From assembly GCA_021713395.1 (NCBI GenBank), contig JAKJJT010000006.1, forward strand, positions 62,001 to 126,000: a stretch of 64,000 nt of DNA, in the 5' to 3' direction. The translations under genes and the position numbers were made by a program. Positions within the stretch are counted from its first letter, which is position 1. Each line of letters starts with the position of its first letter. Below are positions 10,992 to 20,726 of this stretch, in pieces. The DNA is from Thiotrichales bacterium 19S9-11. Its GTDB lineage: Bacteria > Pseudomonadota > Gammaproteobacteria > Francisellales > Francisellaceae. Under the pieces are notes generated by a model. That model ran no database searches and was not told the DNA's origin. It saw only the letters and a list, made by a program, of their open reading frames with translations.

Positions 10992-11625
10992 TTACTACTT
11001 GCTAGGTGATCAATGTTTAATCTTTTCATTTGGAGATGAGATATCAGAAACACTTAGTGTTTCTACTTTAACGGCATATTATTACTTAAAAGAGCAAGAA
11101 ATTTTACTTGAAGAGCTTAAAATTTACGATTTAGTTCCATCTTATAATGCATTAGCGGTTCATTTGAAATTAGACTCTGTAAAAGAGTTAACTAATACGG
11201 CAAATCAATTGACTTGTCATATTCAAAAAGCTTTAAAAATAGAAGCTCCTCAGTGGCTATTAGAAAGACAGTGCTGGAAGATTGATGTAAGATATAATGG
11301 TTGTGACTTAAATAATGTTGCATTTCAGCTAGGCATAAGTGAAAGGCAAGTTGTTCAACTGCATCAATCTCAAGAGTATCAAATTGCAATGTTAGGGTTT
11401 GTGCCATATTTTCCATACTTAATGGGTTTGAGTCCAAAGCTTGAGTTGCCAAGGCGAGATAAACCAAGAATTAAAGTAGATCAAGGTAGCGTCGCAATTG
11501 CAGGAAAGCAGGCAGGAATTTACCCTAAGGATTCGCCAGGTGGTTGGCATATTTTAGGGAAAACAGATTTTGATCAGTTTGAAAGTTTAAAGCCAGGTGA
11601 TAGACTTAAATTTAATGCAATTTGA
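10984..11625 (+). CDS. pxpB: 5-oxoprolinase subunit PxpB (KipI family)
   Basis: With PxpA and PxpC forms the ATP-dependent 5-oxoprolinase that opens 5-oxoproline to glutamate. The 213-residue protein shows the KipI layout: QVVQLHQSQEYQIAMLGFVP, FPYLMGL, PRRDKPR, GSVAIAGKQAGIYP and SPGGWHILGKTD. One familiar motif is altered: the usual GFxPGFPYL reads GFVPYFPYL. It begins inside fghA (eight-base overlap) and is followed 30 bases later by pxpA. The older name, allophanate hydrolase subunit 1, applies to the same fold; the three-gene set favours 5-oxoprolinase. Confidence 0.85.
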   Translation: MISYYLLGDQCLIFSFGDEISETLSVSTLTAYYYLKEQEILLEELKIYDLVPSYNALAVHLKLDSVKELTNTANQLTCHIQKALKIEAPQWLLERQCWKIDVRYNGCDLNNVAFQLGISERQVVQLHQSQEYQIAMLGFVPYFPYLMGLSPKLELPRRDKPRIKVDQGSVAIAGKQAGIYPKDSPGGWHILGKTDFDQFESLKPGDRLKFNAI

Positions 11626-11655
11626 TAAAACATAAATTATTAAAAAGGATTTTGT

Positions 11656-12378
11656 ATGTTAATTAATTGTGATATTGGTGAAAGAGGGGAATCACACCCA
11701 GTTGACCAGGAATTGCTACGTTATGTTGATATCGTTAATATTGCTTGTGGTGGACATGCAGGTGATGAAGCCAGTGTATCATATTATAGTCATGAAGCTA
11801 GACGCCGAGGTATTATGGTGACAGCTCACTTATCTTACCCAGATCCTGAAAACTTTGGACGGGAAGAGATGGATATATCTAATACAGATTTGGCACAAAG
11901 CCTCAGTGAGCAGTTATCAATGTTTCACTTTGTTAGGCGTGCTAAGCTACATGGTGCTTTATACCATAAAGCAAATAGTAACTTACGTCTTGCATTATTT
12001 TTAGCGCGTTGGTTTTCAATGAATGGTATTGAGCAAGTAATTGTGCCAGAGGGAAGCTTGCTTGCAACTGCTTGTGAGCGTTTGGGTGTTAATTGTTTGT
12101 ATGAAGCTTTTTTAGAGAGAAGGTATCATTTGAGAAATGATCAAATAGAGCTAGTGCCTAGAGAAAAACATTATGCCTGTATTGATGATCCAGAAGAAGC
12201 GCTATCTCAATATGAAGATATTAAAGCAGGCTATGTTAAGGTATATAGAGAGTCCCGGTTTGGTAAATTAGCTACTGAGCGGCACTTGATTCAAGCAGAT
12301 ACTGTTTGTATTCACTCTGATTCACCAATTGCATTGCCATTGATTTACCAGATAAAATCACAAGGATCATATGTTTAA
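11656..12378 (+). CDS. pxpA: 5-oxoprolinase subunit PxpA (LamB/YcsF family), divergent
   Basis: LamB/YcsF proteins are the PxpA subunit of bacterial 5-oxoprolinase. The 240-residue protein has LINCDIGE at the start, VNIACGGHAGDEA, AHLSYPDPENFGRE, KLHGALYHKA and CIHSDSP. Each is a variant of the textbook form (NIACGFHAGD, AHPxxPD, KPHGALY, CLHGD), so the fold is clear while the active-site edge has drifted. AAAAGGA precedes the ATG. It overlaps pxpC by eight bases. The order pxpB-pxpA-pxpC differs from the E. coli order pxpB-pxpC-pxpA. Confidence 0.83.
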   Translation: MLINCDIGERGESHPVDQELLRYVDIVNIACGGHAGDEASVSYYSHEARRRGIMVTAHLSYPDPENFGREEMDISNTDLAQSLSEQLSMFHFVRRAKLHGALYHKANSNLRLALFLARWFSMNGIEQVIVPEGSLLATACERLGVNCLYEAFLERRYHLRNDQIELVPREKHYACIDDPEEALSQYEDIKAGYVKVYRESRFGKLATERHLIQADTVCIHSDSPIALPLIYQIKSQGSYV

Positions 12379-13210
12379 AATATTAGGGCAAGGCTTATAT
12401 TTTAATGCTGAGATGCCAAATTATGGTTCTCAAGCCTATGGCATTTCACCAAAAGGAGCACTTGATCAATTATCATTCTTAGAAGCTAAAATATTACTTG
12501 GGAAGCCAAATAAAGTACAAGGAGTCGAAATAATTTATCTTTCCAAAGTACAATTTACACAAGAAGTTTTGTGTGTATTGACGGGCGCTCATTTTGAAAA
12601 GATACTTCTTAATTATAATGGTCAATGTTTTAATGTTCAGCATGCTAAAGTAGTAAAGGCACCTAAAGGTAGCATTTTAACATTTGGTAAAAAAACGTAT
12701 GGTTTTAGAAGCTATTTGGTTGCTTGTCCATTAACTAAGTCAAACCAAAATCGTATTGGTATAAAGCGTGGTTTCTTTTCAGATTGGTTTCGATGGTTTA
12801 AAAAAGGTGATCCTATTCGAGTGCTTGAAGGTCCTGAAGTGAACTTATTAGAAGATAAAGATGGCTTTCTTTCTAAACCATGGCAAATATCACAACATTC
12901 AGACAATATGGGGCTAAGACTGTTTCGGAGTCAGCCACTTCAATTTAAACCAAAATCAATGATTTCTGAAGCAGTTGCAGATGGTACGATTCAGTTAACA
13001 AATGCAGGTCCAATTGTTTTAATGCGCCATCGTCAATGTACAGGTGGTTATCCTAGAATCTATAATGTGATTAGTTCAGATATTGATATGCTAGGCCAAT
13101 ATACACCATTGGAAAAAATTACATTTAAAAAAGTTTCATTAGAAGATGCTTATGAGATTAAAAATCAGAAACAAAAAGAAATAAAAAGGTTTAAAGAGAC
13201 GTTTTTATAA
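12371..13210 (+). CDS. pxpC: 5-oxoprolinase subunit PxpC (KipA family)
   Basis: The biotin-dependent carboxylase-like (KipA) partner of PxpB. In 279 residues it shows YGISPKGALDQLSFLEAKILLG, VEIIYLSKVQF, IRVLEGPEV, SDNMGLRLFR and SEAVADGTIQLTNAGPIVLM followed by TGGYPRI, all in family order. The conserved DRQTTGGYP is HRQCTGGYP here, another small deviation matching those in PxpA and PxpB. It closes the same-strand run that began at rdgC and ends three bases before the convergent tusE. Confidence 0.85.
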   Translation: MFKILGQGLYFNAEMPNYGSQAYGISPKGALDQLSFLEAKILLGKPNKVQGVEIIYLSKVQFTQEVLCVLTGAHFEKILLNYNGQCFNVQHAKVVKAPKGSILTFGKKTYGFRSYLVACPLTKSNQNRIGIKRGFFSDWFRWFKKGDPIRVLEGPEVNLLEDKDGFLSKPWQISQHSDNMGLRLFRSQPLQFKPKSMISEAVADGTIQLTNAGPIVLMRHRQCTGGYPRIYNVISSDIDMLGQYTPLEKITFKKVSLEDAYEIKNQKQKEIKRFKETFL

Positions 13211-13213
13211 GTA

Positions 13214-13525
13214 TTAAATACATCTAGCAGGTTTAGGAAGGCCTGCAATTTTGGCTGCCTGTATAGCAGGGCTTTTAGGGAATAATTGATGTAGGTAGAT
13301 GCTGTTGCCTTTTGCTTCACCAAAACGCAGTTGTAAAGCTTTGACTAAAGCTCTTATAGCAGGTGAAGTGTTATATTTTTGATAAAATTCCCTTAAAAAA
13401 TGGATGATTTCCCAGTGCTCATCAGTTAATGTAATATTCTCATTTTTTGCTGTTATTTGTGCAAACTCAATATTCCACTGCTTTAGATCAAGTAAAAATC
13501 CATTGTCATCAGTTGGGTGGTTCAT
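13214..13525 (-). CDS. tusE: Sulfur relay protein TusE/DsrC family
   Basis: TusE accepts persulfide sulfur from TusBCD and passes it to MnmA for 2-thiouridine in tRNA wobble positions. The 103-residue protein has LTDEHWEIIHFLREFYQKYN, SPAIRALVKAL and the C-terminal AGLPKPARCI. The penultimate cysteine is the sulfur carrier; the second cysteine that marks true DsrC ten residues earlier is alanine here (IQAAKIAG), which favours TusE over a sulfite-reductase partner. I use the ATG at 13525, five bases after the ubiD stop; the open frame extends to a TTG at 13552 inside ubiD. TusBCD are not in the window. Confidence 0.88.
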   Translation of the reverse strand: MNHPTDDNGFLLDLKQWNIEFAQITAKNENITLTDEHWEIIHFLREFYQKYNTSPAIRALVKALQLRFGEAKGNSIYLHQLFPKSPAIQAAKIAGLPKPARCI

Positions 13526-13530
13526 TACCT

Positions 13531-15006
13531 TTACAGTCCTAGGTTTTGCCAAATATTATCAATTTTTTTCTTTATTTCACTGGTCATGCTAATAGGTTTG
13601 CCCCATTCACGGTTAGTTTCTCCTAACCATTTGTTCGTTGCATCAAAGCCAACTTTGGAACCTAAGCCAGAGATAGGGGATGCAAAGTCTAAATAATCAA
13701 TTGGTGTATGATCAATCATGGTTGTATCTCTTATCGGGTCCATGCGAGTTGTCATTGCCCAGATCACATCATCCCATTGGCGAATATTAATGTCATCATC
13801 TACAACAATTACAAACTTTGTATACATAAATTGTCGCAAGAATGACCATAGTCCCATCATAACGCGTTTGGCATGGCCAGGGTATTGCTTTTTAATGCTA
13901 ATGACTGCCATACGGTAAGAGCAGCCTTCAGGTGGTAAGTAAAAGTCAACAATCTCTGGAAACTGTTTTTGTAGAATTGGGACAAATACTTCATTTAATG
14001 CAACACCTAAAATTGCGGGCTCATCTGGGGGTCTTCCAGTATAGGTACTATGATAAATTGGATTTTCTCGCATCGTAATGCATTCAACTGTAAACACAGG
14101 GAAAGACTCAACTTCATTATAGTAACCAGTATGATCGCCATAAGGTCCTTCAGGTGCCATATCATTGGGGTAAATAAAGCCTTCTAGTACTATTTCAGCA
14201 TTAGCTGGTACTTGTAATGAGTGGCTTATACATTGACATAATTCAGTTTTATTGCCACGTAAGAGGCCTGCAAAGGCATATTCAGATAAAGTATCAGGAA
14301 TAGGGGTTACTGCAGCAAGGATAGTGGCTGGGTCGGTGCCTAATGTAACTGCAATTGGAAAAGGCTTTCCTGGGTGTTTTTGTTGGAATTCTTTTAAGTC
14401 AAGTGCACCGCCTCGGTGAGATAACCAGCGCATGATCAGTTTATTTTTATCTAATAGTTGTTGGCGATAAATACCCATGTTTTGCCGATCTTTATGTGGG
14501 CCTTTTGTTGTAACAAGCCCCCAAGTAATTAAGGGTGCTGCATCATCTGGCCAACACAGTTGAATTGGTAAGTCCCACAGGTTGACATCATCATTTTTTA
14601 GAATAATTTCTTGGCACTTAGGTTTTTTTATTATTTTTGGCGATAAATTCAATACTTGTTTAAATAAGGGCCACTTATCTAATGCATCTTTAAATCCTTT
14701 AGGTGGTTCAGGTTCTTTTAGATAAGCCAATAACTGACCAACTTCTCTAAGTGAGGCAACATCATCTCTACCCATTGCCATAGCAACACGTTTTTCTGTG
14801 CCAAATAGATTAGTTAATACAGGGGTTTGTGATTGATGTTTTGGATTTTTAAATAAGAGGGCAGGACCTTTAGCTTTAAGTACTCGATCGGATATTTCAG
14901 TCATTTCTAGCGCAGGATTAACCGGGTAGTCAATGACTTTAAATTCATTATTTAATTCTAAGTACTTTAAGAAGTCCCTTAAATCATGATAGTTTGGCAT
15001 GAGCAT
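13531..15006 (-). CDS. ubiD: UbiD-family decarboxylase (3-octaprenyl-4-hydroxybenzoate decarboxylase)
   Basis: Prenylated-FMN-dependent decarboxylase of ubiquinone synthesis. The 491-residue length is that of E. coli UbiD. Visible signatures are [12 protein letters not shown] at the start, [36 protein letters not shown], the E-x-P cluster [15 protein letters not shown], and [18 protein letters not shown]. Its start overlaps the rho stop by one base (TAATG), so it probably depends on rho transcription and translation. The UbiX prenyltransferase is not in the window. Confidence 0.95.
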   Translation of the reverse strand: MLMPNYHDLRDFLKYLELNNEFKVIDYPVNPALEMTEISDRVLKAKGPALLFKNPKHQSQTPVLTNLFGTEKRVAMAMGRDDVASLREVGQLLAYLKEPEPPKGFKDALDKWPLFKQVLNLSPKIIKKPKCQEIILKNDDVNLWDLPIQLCWPDDAAPLITWGLVTTKGPHKDRQNMGIYRQQLLDKNKLIMRWLSHRGGALDLKEFQQKHPGKPFPIAVTLGTDPATILAAVTPIPDTLSEYAFAGLLRGNKTELCQCISHSLQVPANAEIVLEGFIYPNDMAPEGPYGDHTGYYNEVESFPVFTVECITMRENPIYHSTYTGRPPDEPAILGVALNEVFVPILQKQFPEIVDFYLPPEGCSYRMAVISIKKQYPGHAKRVMMGLWSFLRQFMYTKFVIVVDDDINIRQWDDVIWAMTTRMDPIRDTTMIDHTPIDYLDFASPISGLGSKVGFDATNKWLGETNREWGKPISMTSEIKKKIDNIWQNLGL

Positions 15007-16268
15007 TAGCCACCACGTTTCATTGCCTTAAAGAAGTCTTGATTTGTTTTTGTATTCCTCATACGTTCAGTTAAGAACTCAATTGCTTGAATTTCGTCCA
15101 TGTTGTGTAATATTTTTCTAAGAATCCACATGTGTTGTAACTCTTCTTTTGGTGTTAACAACTCTTCGCGGCGAGTACCAGATTTAGCAAAGTTAATTGC
15201 AGGATAAACGCGTTTTTCAGCAATACGGCGGTCTAGATGTAGTTCCATATTACCAGTACCTTTAAATTCTTCAAAAATAACTTCATCCATTTTAGAGCCA
15301 GTATCTATTAATGCAGTTGCAATAATTGTGAGGCTTCCACCTTCTGCAGTATTACGAGCAGCGCCAAAGAATCGTTTAGGACGCTGAAGAGCATTAGCTT
15401 CAACGCCACCAGATAATACTTTACCAGATGATGGGGAAACTGTATTGTATGCCCGAGCCAAACGTGTAATTGAGTCAAGTAAAATAACAACATCTTGTTT
15501 ATGTTCAACCATGCGCTTAGCTTTCTCAATAACAATCTCTGCTAGCTGAACATGTCTTGCAGCTGGTTCATCAAACGTACTTGCAACAACCTCACCTTGG
15601 ACCGATCGCTGCATTTCTGTTACTTCTTCAGGCCTTTCATCAATGAGTAATACAATTAGATAGCTTTCTGGGTAACGTCTGGCTATTGATGAAGCAATAT
15701 TTTGCATCATCATTGTTTTTCCAGCCTTAGGAGGTGAAACAATCAGTCCACGCTGGCCTTTTCCAAAAGGAGAGGATAGATCAATCACACGAGCAGTGAT
15801 ATCTTCTGTTGTGCCATTGCCCATTTCCATTCTTAAACGTTCTTCAGGGAATAGTGGTGTTAAGTTTTCAAATAAAACTTTAGTTCGAGCAATTTCTGGT
15901 GAGTCAAAATTAACAGAGTCAATATGTTTGATTGCAAAGTAGCGCTCATTATCTTTTGGTGGTCTGATTTTACCAACGATGCTATCACCGGTTCTTAAAT
16001 TAAGCTTTCGAATAAATGTGGGAGAAACATAAATATCATCAGGGCTAGCAAAATAAGAACTGTCAGCGGACCTTAAAAATCCATAGCCATCTTGAAGTAC
16101 CTCAAGTACGCCTTCGCCGTAAATATCTTCACCACTATCAGCATGGCCTTTTAGAATAGTAAAAATTAATTCTTGCTTGCGTACACGCCCGGTCGTTTCT
16201 AAACCAAGTGATTGGGATAGTTCCATTAGCTCTGGTATGGACTTTTGTTTTAATTCAGTCAGATTCAT
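15006..16268 (-). CDS. rho: Transcription termination factor Rho
   Basis: Hexameric RNA-dependent ATPase that ends transcription at sites without intrinsic terminators. The 420-residue protein has the N-terminal Rho domain ([15 protein letters not shown]), the cold-shock-like RNA-binding fold ([14 protein letters not shown]), Walker [12 protein letters not shown], Walker [17 protein letters not shown] and the R-loop/C-terminal [14 protein letters not shown]. It lies 115 bases downstream of trxA on the same strand, the widespread trxA-rho arrangement. The many tight convergent gene pairs in this window imply it is heavily used. Confidence 0.98.
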   Translation of the reverse strand: MNLTELKQKSIPELMELSQSLGLETTGRVRKQELIFTILKGHADSGEDIYGEGVLEVLQDGYGFLRSADSSYFASPDDIYVSPTFIRKLNLRTGDSIVGKIRPPKDNERYFAIKHIDSVNFDSPEIARTKVLFENLTPLFPEERLRMEMGNGTTEDITARVIDLSSPFGKGQRGLIVSPPKAGKTMMMQNIASSIARRYPESYLIVLLIDERPEEVTEMQRSVQGEVVASTFDEPAARHVQLAEIVIEKAKRMVEHKQDVVILLDSITRLARAYNTVSPSSGKVLSGGVEANALQRPKRFFGAARNTAEGGSLTIIATALIDTGSKMDEVIFEEFKGTGNMELHLDRRIAEKRVYPAINFAKSGTRREELLTPKEELQHMWILRKILHNMDEIQAIEFLTERMRNTKTNQDFFKAMKRGG

Positions 16269-16383
16269 TGGTAATGATCTCTTTTGTTAGGTTGTGTTAA
16301 ACATAAAGGTTGGGAAAATTTCAAATGTGAAATAGTCAAAGGTTAGTGAGTATCATAGCAGATAATAAAAAGAAAAAAATGCT

Positions 16384-16704
16384 TTACAGGTTGCTTTCAA
16401 TAAATGCAATTAATTGTTGTTTGCTCATGGCGCCAACTTTAGTTGCTTCAACAACACCATCTTTAATTATCATAAGTGTAGGAATGCCTCTAACGCCGTA
16501 TCGAGTTGGTGATTCTGGATTATCATCAACGTTAACTTTTACAAATTTGATTTTATCAGAATAATTTTCAGATATTTCCTTAAATACTGGAGATATCATC
16601 TTGCATGGTCCGCACCATTCTGCCCAGTAATCAACAATAACAGGGATATCAGACTGAATGACTTCTTTTTCAAACGTTTGATCTGTAACATCTACGGTGC
16701 TCAT
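16384..16704 (-). CDS. trxA: Thioredoxin 1
   Basis: Small cytoplasmic disulfide reductase. The 106-residue product has the active site AEWCGPCKMI (cysteines 31 and 34), the cis-proline loop GIPTLMIIKDG and VKVNVDDNPE, at normal length. The minus-strand leader has a strong ribosome-binding site (TAGGAGAGGCAAATG). Rho follows on the same strand and ppx diverges across about 155 bases of AT-rich DNA, in which I see no certain promoter. Confidence 0.97.
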   Translation of the reverse strand: MSTVDVTDQTFEKEVIQSDIPVIVDYWAEWCGPCKMISPVFKEISENYSDKIKFVKVNVDDNPESPTRYGVRGIPTLMIIKDGVVEATKVGAMSKQQLIAFIESNL

Positions 16705-16859
16705 TTGCCTCTCCTACAATCATTTAAGTTGATAAATACATTTTAGTTTAAAAATAACTAAGATTTTAGTGCTTTTGATTTTAAAAGCCACACGTTTTTG
16801 CGTATTATGTTAGCTAATTTCTAAATTAAGTCAAAGGATTATTTGGGAGTCAGCTCTAC

Positions 16860-17786
16860 ATGCGTCAAAAGATTTTGGCAACAATTGACCTTGGATCTAA
16901 TAGTTTTCACATATTGATTTCAAGTGTAATAAAACAGAAAGAAAAATTTGAGATTAAAACTCTTTATCGAAACAAATCCAAAGTTCAGCTTCGATCAGGA
17001 CTTGATGAGCAAGGATATTTAAGTGAAAAAACTCAAAAAAAAGCACTTAAGTGTTTGGCAAGTTTTTCAGATGCAATGAAAAAACATAAGGTAACGGATA
17101 TAAAAATCTTAGGTACTTATACGTTACGGAAGGCTCAAATTAACAATCAAGCATTTTTAGATGAGGCGGCTTTAGTGGTTGGTGCTCCAATTGAAGTTAT
17201 TTCAGGAGAAGAAGAGGCTCGCATTATTTATGTGGGAGCTTCTAATATGGCAAAATTAAACCATATGCAGACCTTGATTGTAGATATTGGCGGTGGCAGT
17301 ACAGAGTTGGTTATAGGTAAAGGAAGTCATATCCTCGAGTTGAAAAGTATTGATATGGGATGCGTTAGCATGCAGGATGCTTTTTTTTCTGACAATAAGT
17401 TGACACTATCTAACTTTGTATGTGCAATTAGTTACGCTAAGAGTATGCTTAAACCGCTTGTAAAAAAATACCATAATATAGGCTGGGATGTGGCCTTAGG
17501 TGCATCTGGAACAATTCGCTCTGTTGCCTCAATTATGAAAGAATTGAAATGGAGTAATGGAGATATTAGCCAAGAGGGTCTTGATGGCATCTGTGCAAAA
17601 CTAATCAAATTAAAGCTGGTTAATGAAATTTCATTGCCGGGGTTACGAGTAGATAGAGAAAATATATTGCCAGGTGGCTTTTGTATTTTGTATGCAATTT
17701 TTGATATGTTTAATCTTAAAGCAATGCAACAATCAAAAGGAGCATTAAGAGAAGGGATGTTGTATGAAATGTTGGAGCAGCCGTGA
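16860..17786 (+). CDS. Ppx/GppA phosphatase family, short form
   Basis: Exopolyphosphatase or guanosine pentaphosphatase of the ASKHA (actin/hexokinase) fold. Motifs are the phosphate-1 loop TIDLGSNSFHILI, SGEEEARIIYVG, the second phosphate loop IVDIGGGSTELVIG and the adenosine-loop-like ALGASGTIRSV. At 308 residues it contains only the two N-terminal domains; E. coli Ppx and GppA are about 500 residues and carry an added HD-like C-terminal half. Short forms are common in other bacteria. No ppk gene lies next to it, so polyphosphate versus pppGpp as substrate cannot be decided. Confidence 0.88.
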   Translation: MRQKILATIDLGSNSFHILISSVIKQKEKFEIKTLYRNKSKVQLRSGLDEQGYLSEKTQKKALKCLASFSDAMKKHKVTDIKILGTYTLRKAQINNQAFLDEAALVVGAPIEVISGEEEARIIYVGASNMAKLNHMQTLIVDIGGGSTELVIGKGSHILELKSIDMGCVSMQDAFFSDNKLTLSNFVCAISYAKSMLKPLVKKYHNIGWDVALGASGTIRSVASIMKELKWSNGDISQEGLDGICAKLIKLKLVNEISLPGLRVDRENILPGGFCILYAIFDMFNLKAMQQSKGALREGMLYEMLEQP

Positions 17787-17881
17787 TGCTGAAAAGTAAA
17801 TTGTGATAATGATTTGAATGATGTTGATTTGGCAGATACAATAACTAAACAAACTTATTATGCTTGTTGTGTTGATTGCAA

Positions 17882-19216
17882 ATGAAAATGGATAGTCTAA
17901 AAGCATTTAAGAAGAAAACCCTTCTGATCGAGTCAAAAAAACTGATGTCAATCTCTGTTTGGCGTAGGCGTTTTATTTTTTGGGGCGGAGGAATTACAGT
18001 TGGTTTGGTTTGTGTTTTATTTGCCTATTTGTGTGACCAAGCAAATGATTGGTTTTTAGATTTTTCCAAGTCTTACCCTTATTGGCCATTATTGATTACG
18101 CCCATTGGTTTTATGCTTATTGTCTATATCATGCGTTATATGTTTGATGGTGCAGAAGGCAGTGGCATCCCACAAGTAATGACAGCATTAGGTGTAAAAA
18201 ATGCTAAACGACGAAACCGTTTAGTTTCAATACGTATTGCGCTGGGTAAATTTGGATTAACAATTATTGGTTTTTTATGCGGTGCATCCATTGGAAGAGA
18301 GGGGCCAACAATTCAGCTGAGTGCTTCAGTTATGAATTTTTTTGGTAAGCTAGATAAATTTAAGCGAGATGATCTCGAGCGAGGACTTTTATTGGCTGGC
18401 GGGGCAGCAGGTATAGCAGCTGCATTTAATGCACCTCTAGCGGGTATTATTTTTGCAATTGAAGAGTTGGCGGGATCATATGAGAAAGGTGTTAGCGGAA
18501 CAATTATAACCACGGTTGTTATCTCGGGTTTTGTTGCTGTAGAGTTTTTAGGAAACTACACTTATTTTGGTTCTTCATCAGCAAGTTTAAATATCTTGGC
18601 AAATGGTTGGTTGGCTATTTTAGTTTGTGCTGTAATTGGTGGTTTATTAGGTGGCTTGTTTAGTTGGTTATTAGTTTTTATCTCTAATCAAATGCTTAGC
18701 ATTGTTAAGCGTCACCCGTTATGGATAGCAGGTATATTAGGTTTGGTGGTTGCTTTTATTGGTTTGCTATCCCATGGTGAAACTTATGGCAGTGGTTATG
18801 AAGCAGCCAAAGAAATAATTACAAAAGAAACAACATCAGTTAGTTTTTTGTATGGTTTTTATAAAATGTTTGCAACTTTATTAACTTATTTGAGTGGTAT
18901 TCCTGGAGGGATTTTTGCACCTTCTTTATCAGCAGGTGCAGGCTTTGGCAGCATGGTTTCACATTTTTTTTCTCCTGAGTTTAGAGGTGCTATAATTCTT
19001 TTAGTGATGGTTGCTTATTTCTCAGGTGTTGTCCAAAGCCCAATTACGGCCTTTATTATCGTGTCAGAAATGACTGATACAGCAACAAGTAATATGTTGC
19101 TGCCCATTATGATAAGCTCTTTAATTGCAACAACTGTATCGCGAGCAATATGCAAAGAGCCACTGTATCATGCGTTAGCCAAACGCTATTTTGAAAAAAT
19201 AAAATCAGACAGATAA
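17882..19216 (+). CDS. ClC-type chloride/proton antiporter
   Basis: A membrane protein of the ClC family with many hydrophobic helices. The selectivity signatures are all present: GSGIPQ, GREGPT with the gating glutamate, APLAGIIFAIEEL whose second glutamate corresponds to the inner proton glutamate of E. coli ClcA, and GIPGGIFAPSLSAGAG. Both glutamates suggest proton-coupled exchange rather than a channel. The start is uncertain: an open frame extends to TTG at 17876, with ATGs at 17882 and 17888, and no strong ribosome site. It has no C-terminal CBS domains. In enterobacteria such exchangers aid acid survival. Confidence 0.93.
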   Translation: MKMDSLKAFKKKTLLIESKKLMSISVWRRRFIFWGGGITVGLVCVLFAYLCDQANDWFLDFSKSYPYWPLLITPIGFMLIVYIMRYMFDGAEGSGIPQVMTALGVKNAKRRNRLVSIRIALGKFGLTIIGFLCGASIGREGPTIQLSASVMNFFGKLDKFKRDDLERGLLLAGGAAGIAAAFNAPLAGIIFAIEELAGSYEKGVSGTIITTVVISGFVAVEFLGNYTYFGSSSASLNILANGWLAILVCAVIGGLLGGLFSWLLVFISNQMLSIVKRHPLWIAGILGLVVAFIGLLSHGETYGSGYEAAKEIITKETTSVSFLYGFYKMFATLLTYLSGIPGGIFAPSLSAGAGFGSMVSHFFSPEFRGAIILLVMVAYFSGVVQSPITAFIIVSEMTDTATSNMLLPIMISSLIATTVSRAICKEPLYHALAKRYFEKIKSDR

Positions 19217-19258
19217 AAACGGTTGAAAACAGAGCCAATTAGCACTCAATACTAGACA

Positions 19259-19276
19259 ATAGCATTTAAACGCTAT
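19259..19276. promoter_or_regulatory. Imperfect 18-bp palindrome upstream of tig
   Basis: ATAGCATTTAAACGCTAT reads as an inverted repeat around TTTAAA with one mismatched pair. It lies about 66 bases before the tig start, in the only sizeable gap before the chaperone-protease block. It may be an operator or part of a promoter. No matching regulator was identified. Confidence 0.3.
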
Positions 19277-19342
19277 AGACTTTCACCCTTAAATATAGAT
19301 TGAGGTTTTTAAATTTTTATAATTGAACTTGAGGATAGGTAT

Positions 19343-20659
19343 ATGCACGTAGTAGTAGAAAAAAAAGAAGGCATTCAGTGTGACCTTGCAATTGAAGTGC
19401 CAGCAGAAGAAATTGATCAAGAAGTTGATAAGCGCTTAAAAGAAATTTCTAAAAAAGCACGTATAGATGGATTCCGACCTGGTAAAGTTCCTGTTAGATT
19501 TATAAAGCAACGATATGGGGAAGGGGTTAGAGCAGAGGTTATTGGTGATATATTGCCAAGAACGTCTTATGAAGCAATTGAAGCTGAAAAATTAAAAGCT
19601 GCAGGCATCATGGATGTGAAAGTGATTCAAGATAAAGAAGGTGAGAGCCTTAAGTTTGTTGCTCAAGTTGAGTTATATCCAGAGTTTGAGGTAACAGGCA
19701 TTGAAAACATTGAAGTTGAAAAGCCAGTTGTACAGCTTGGTGAAAAAGAAGTTGATCAAATGATTGAGACTTTGAGAAAGCAAACGGCCAAATGGAATGA
19801 GGTTGAACGACAGGCTAAAATGGATGATCAAGTGAAGATTGATTATATAGGCACTGTTGATGATGAAGCTTTTGAAGGTGGGTCAGCAGAAGACCAAGAG
19901 CTTGTTTTAGGTTCAAAGCAGATGATTCCAGGATTTGAAGAAGGTATTGTTGGTATGACTTCAGGTGAAGAGAAGGCAATTGATGTGACCTTCCCAGAAG
20001 GATACCATAATAAAGAATTAGCATCTAAGCAGGCTCAGTTTAAAATTACGTTAAAGTCAGTTCAAGAGCCAGAATTGCCAGAATTAAATGAGGACTTTTT
20101 TAAGCGATTTAATATTGAAGGTGACTATGATGCTTTCAGGAAAGAAATTGAAAATAATATGAAGCGTGAATTAAAAGCAGCTGTCAAAAAGAAAGTTAAA
20201 GAGCAAGTTTTTGATGGCTTAAAAGAGCAAAATGAGATAGAGATTCCAACAAGCTTGGTTCAGAATGAAGTTTATAAGTCAAAACAAGAACTGGTTGAAC
20301 GCTTTGGCGGCAATAAAAGTGGTATTAAAGTAGATGATATTCCTGATGAGATGTTTAAGAAACCATGCGAAGATCGTGTTAAGCTAGGCTTACTTGTTGG
20401 TAGATTGTTTGATGAGTATAAGTTTGAAGCAGATCAAGAAAAAGTCGATCAAATGATTGATGAGATCGTTTCTGTATATGAAGACTCGGAAACAGTTAAG
20501 TCGCATATTCTTAAGAATAAGCAAGAGTTAGAGAATATAAAGCAAGCAGTTATAGAGGATCAGCTGGTTGAGAAAATTCTTGAAAGTGCCAAAGTAACAG
20601 AAAAGGATGCAGACTTTTTTGAGCTAGTTCGATCAGTGATGAATCAACAGACTGTTTAG
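19343..20659 (+). CDS. tig: Trigger factor
   Basis: Ribosome-associated chaperone and prolyl isomerase that meets nascent chains. The 438-residue protein has the ribosome-docking signature DGFRPGKVPVRFIKQRYG near residues 44-60, the FKBP-type domain around residues 160-240 (DDQVKIDYIGTVDDEAFEGG, MIPGFEEGIVGM) and a long helical C-terminal chaperone region. Length and order are normal. GAGGATAGGT precedes the ATG. It opens the tig-clpP-clpX-lon series and is followed by an intrinsic terminator. Confidence 0.98.
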   Translation: MHVVVEKKEGIQCDLAIEVPAEEIDQEVDKRLKEISKKARIDGFRPGKVPVRFIKQRYGEGVRAEVIGDILPRTSYEAIEAEKLKAAGIMDVKVIQDKEGESLKFVAQVELYPEFEVTGIENIEVEKPVVQLGEKEVDQMIETLRKQTAKWNEVERQAKMDDQVKIDYIGTVDDEAFEGGSAEDQELVLGSKQMIPGFEEGIVGMTSGEEKAIDVTFPEGYHNKELASKQAQFKITLKSVQEPELPELNEDFFKRFNIEGDYDAFRKEIENNMKRELKAAVKKKVKEQVFDGLKEQNEIEIPTSLVQNEVYKSKQELVERFGGNKSGIKVDDIPDEMFKKPCEDRVKLGLLVGRLFDEYKFEADQEKVDQMIDEIVSVYEDSETVKSHILKNKQELENIKQAVIEDQLVEKILESAKVTEKDADFFELVRSVMNQQTV

Positions 20660-20726
20660 TATTGACTGTTACACTTAATTAAAGCTATTTTAATAGTTAT
20701 TATTTAAAGCGTGATGATGATTTGAT

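Noticed and set aside
13526-13552. Extended N-terminus of TusE from a TTG inside ubiD
   Set aside because: The ATG at 13525 gives a protein matching the family's usual start, and the extension is ubiD sequence in another frame.
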